A stretch of DNA of 64,000 bases, from the NCBI GenBank assembly GCA_030323885.1, contig CM059188.1, positions 117,031,974-117,095,973 of the forward strand. The letters are read 5' to 3'. The translations under genes were made by a program, and so were the position numbers. The notes under the pieces are model-generated. The model saw only the letters and a program-made list of their open reading frames with translations. It was not told where the DNA came from and searched no databases. This DNA comes from Branchipolynoe longqiensis (Eukaryota > Annelida > Polychaeta > Phyllodocida > Polynoidae). The stretch's first letter is position 1. Every line of letters starts with the position of its first letter. Below are positions 62,573 through 64,000 of the stretch, piece after piece.

Positions 62573-63420
62573 AGCCTCACAGCACTCTCTCCCGCGGAGG
62601 CCTGGTGAAGTAGTGCTCTCCTCCTGGAAACTGCCTGCCTTGGCGCGTGCGTGATTCATGGCCTCATCGACGTCTATAAAGCATCTAGATTGCCCCTCAC
62701 TGCCGTGGACATGAAACCGAGCCGCCCGGGCTCCGAGGCACAGACCTTGCTATCCGGACCGCACTCTGTTCACACCTCCCTCTCTCTCCTCTCTGCTGGC
62801 CTTGCTCCTCCTTGATATGTCTGAAAAGAGTTCCAGGAGGGGGAGCCCCCGGCATTTCACTTTCTACTCTTACTCTGTCCGTGTCTATGGCTCGCTGGTT
62901 GGTCACCATAGAGCAAATAGACACGGTCCTTTGACTCAACTGTCCTCATTTCTCTTTCCTATACTCTACCCTTTTTTTTCCCCCCAGGCATAATCCTCCC
63001 CCTGACCAGGGGAGTTGTGTGCTTGGGTGGGGCCCTGTACCTTTACGTTTTCTCTCGCTTTGTTCTCGTTGCTGGAACCACCCTGCACCCATCTTTACCC
63101 GCCCTTCCTCGAAACCCTTGCTGCTGTTGACTGGATACAAGTGCCCAACTACTGCTCAACTACCGCCGGACTGAAGAGATTCGGGGCCACCTCAATGCTT
63201 CGCCGTTACAACATTGTAAAGATGTCACCAGCTTCTACAACACTCCCTACTGAAGTTTAATCTTCAACCAAAGATTGGGCCGATTTATCGGAGCCTCTCT
63301 ATAAATGTTGCAGTTCTGCAACCAGTAACCGTAGTAAGGTTACAAACCACCCCCAAAGCAAGTCACTTCCATGCTTTCTGAGTGGAGTCATAAGCAGCCG
63401 CGCACTGGGAGACGCCTGCG
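62573..63420. other. Unassigned unique sequence
   Basis: About 850 bp non-repetitive, moderate GC. Frames of 60 to 81 codons exist but carry no recognised motif. No gene called. Confidence 0.45.
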
Positions 63421-64000
63421 TGAGCGTGCGTGTGTGTGTGTGTGCGCGTGTTGAGTGGTGTGTCCCTGTGACCGTTGTTATTGCAGTGTGTGGGTCTGGG
63501 CGTGTGTCCGTTGTTATTGCAGTGTGTGGGTCTGCCTGTGTTTCCATTGTTAGTGCTGTGTGTGGGTATGCGCTTGTGTTCATTGTTATTGCAGTGTGTG
63601 GGTCTGTGCATGTGTCCGTTGGTATTGTGGTGTGTGGGTCTGCATGTGTGCCTGTTGTTATTGCAGTGTGTGGGTCTGCGCGTGTGTCTGTTGTTATCAC
63701 GCATGATATGTGGGTCTGGGTGTGTGTCCGTTGTTATTGCAGTGTGTGGGTCTGCACATGTGTCCATTGTTATTGCAGTGTATAGGTCCTGGAGTGTGTC
63801 CGTTGTTATTGCAGTGTGTGGGTCTGCGTGTGTGTCCGTTGTTATCACGCGCGATGTGTGGGTCTGGGTGTGTGTCCATTGTTATCGCGCACGGTGTGTG
63901 GGTCTGCACATGTGTCCGTTATTATTTCAGTGTGTGGGTCTGCGTGTGTGTCCAGTGTTATTGCAGTGTGTAGGTCTGCGTGTGTGTCCGGTGTTATTGC
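63421..64000 (+). repeat. 36-bp minisatellite, runs off the window
   Basis: Units of 36 bp: TGTCCGTTGTTATTGCAGTG plus TGTGGGTCTGCGCGTG, at least 15 copies, some with a TTATCACGCATGATATG variant. 36 is a multiple of three, so the minus strand reads DPHTAITTDT repeats. Confidence 0.95.

Noticed and set aside
63299..64000. 133- and 161-codon frames with 12-residue repeats
   Set aside because: They come from the 36-bp minisatellite.

Overview
The window is eukaryotic, repeat-saturated intergenic DNA. I find no intact protein-coding gene, no rRNA and no convincing tRNA gene. The content is transposable elements, mostly short and nested, plus many tandem repeats. A degenerate tRNA-derived SINE at 42.13-42.47 kb looks like a short repeat I remember as widespread in mollusc genomes. 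With CR1-like and RTE-like LINE remnants, a tyrosine-recombinase element and many MITE families, this suggests a marine invertebrate, probably a mollusc. That placement is from memory and is tentative.

Layout. 0-10 kb: a 42-bp minisatellite grown inside a SINE, TATGTG arrays, several MITEs nested in each other and in SINEs, and a frameshifted tyrosine-recombinase remnant. 10-17.6 kb: a SINE nested in a SINE with a visible target duplication, then a long belt of tandem arrays (G-rich, CACACAGA, 12-bp AATAGAGAGGTC, 5-bp TGCAG/TACAG, CCACCT, GTAT, CACCCAGCC). 17.7-20 kb: MITE families L, K and H. 20-23.5 kb: G-rich, AT and GGGTGT arrays. 23.5-34 kb: RTE and CR1-like LINE fragments, many SINE-A copies, an 11-bp CCTAGGATGTA minisatellite and a GGGGC array. 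34-42 kb: more arrays, an RNase H-bearing LINE remnant and a 30-bp minisatellite with a 324-bp higher-order period. 42-49.3 kb: SINE-D, two full MITE-E copies, two tandem MITE-H copies forming a palindrome, a possible secreted-protein exon on the minus strand, and a 953-bp inverted-repeat element. 49.3-64 kb: CA/TG arrays, more SINEs, a CR1-like LINE nested in a SINE inside a 9-bp array, and a 36-bp array running off the end.

Family names used here are mine. SINE-A is a tRNA-headed SINE of about 330 bp with about 20 full or partial copies. SINE-B is a second tRNA-headed SINE. SINE-C shares part of SINE-A but has a different 3' module. SINE-D is the mollusc-like SINE. P-a to P-d are palindromic MITEs sharing the end CCCTGTCACA. 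MITE-E has TTAA targets; MITE-H and MITE-K have TA targets. The main biological signal is structural: different MITEs share the same tips while their interiors are filled with family-specific short motifs, several insertions can be dated against uninterrupted paralogues, and several minisatellites begin inside transposable elements. Most long open frames come from tandem repeats and are not genes.
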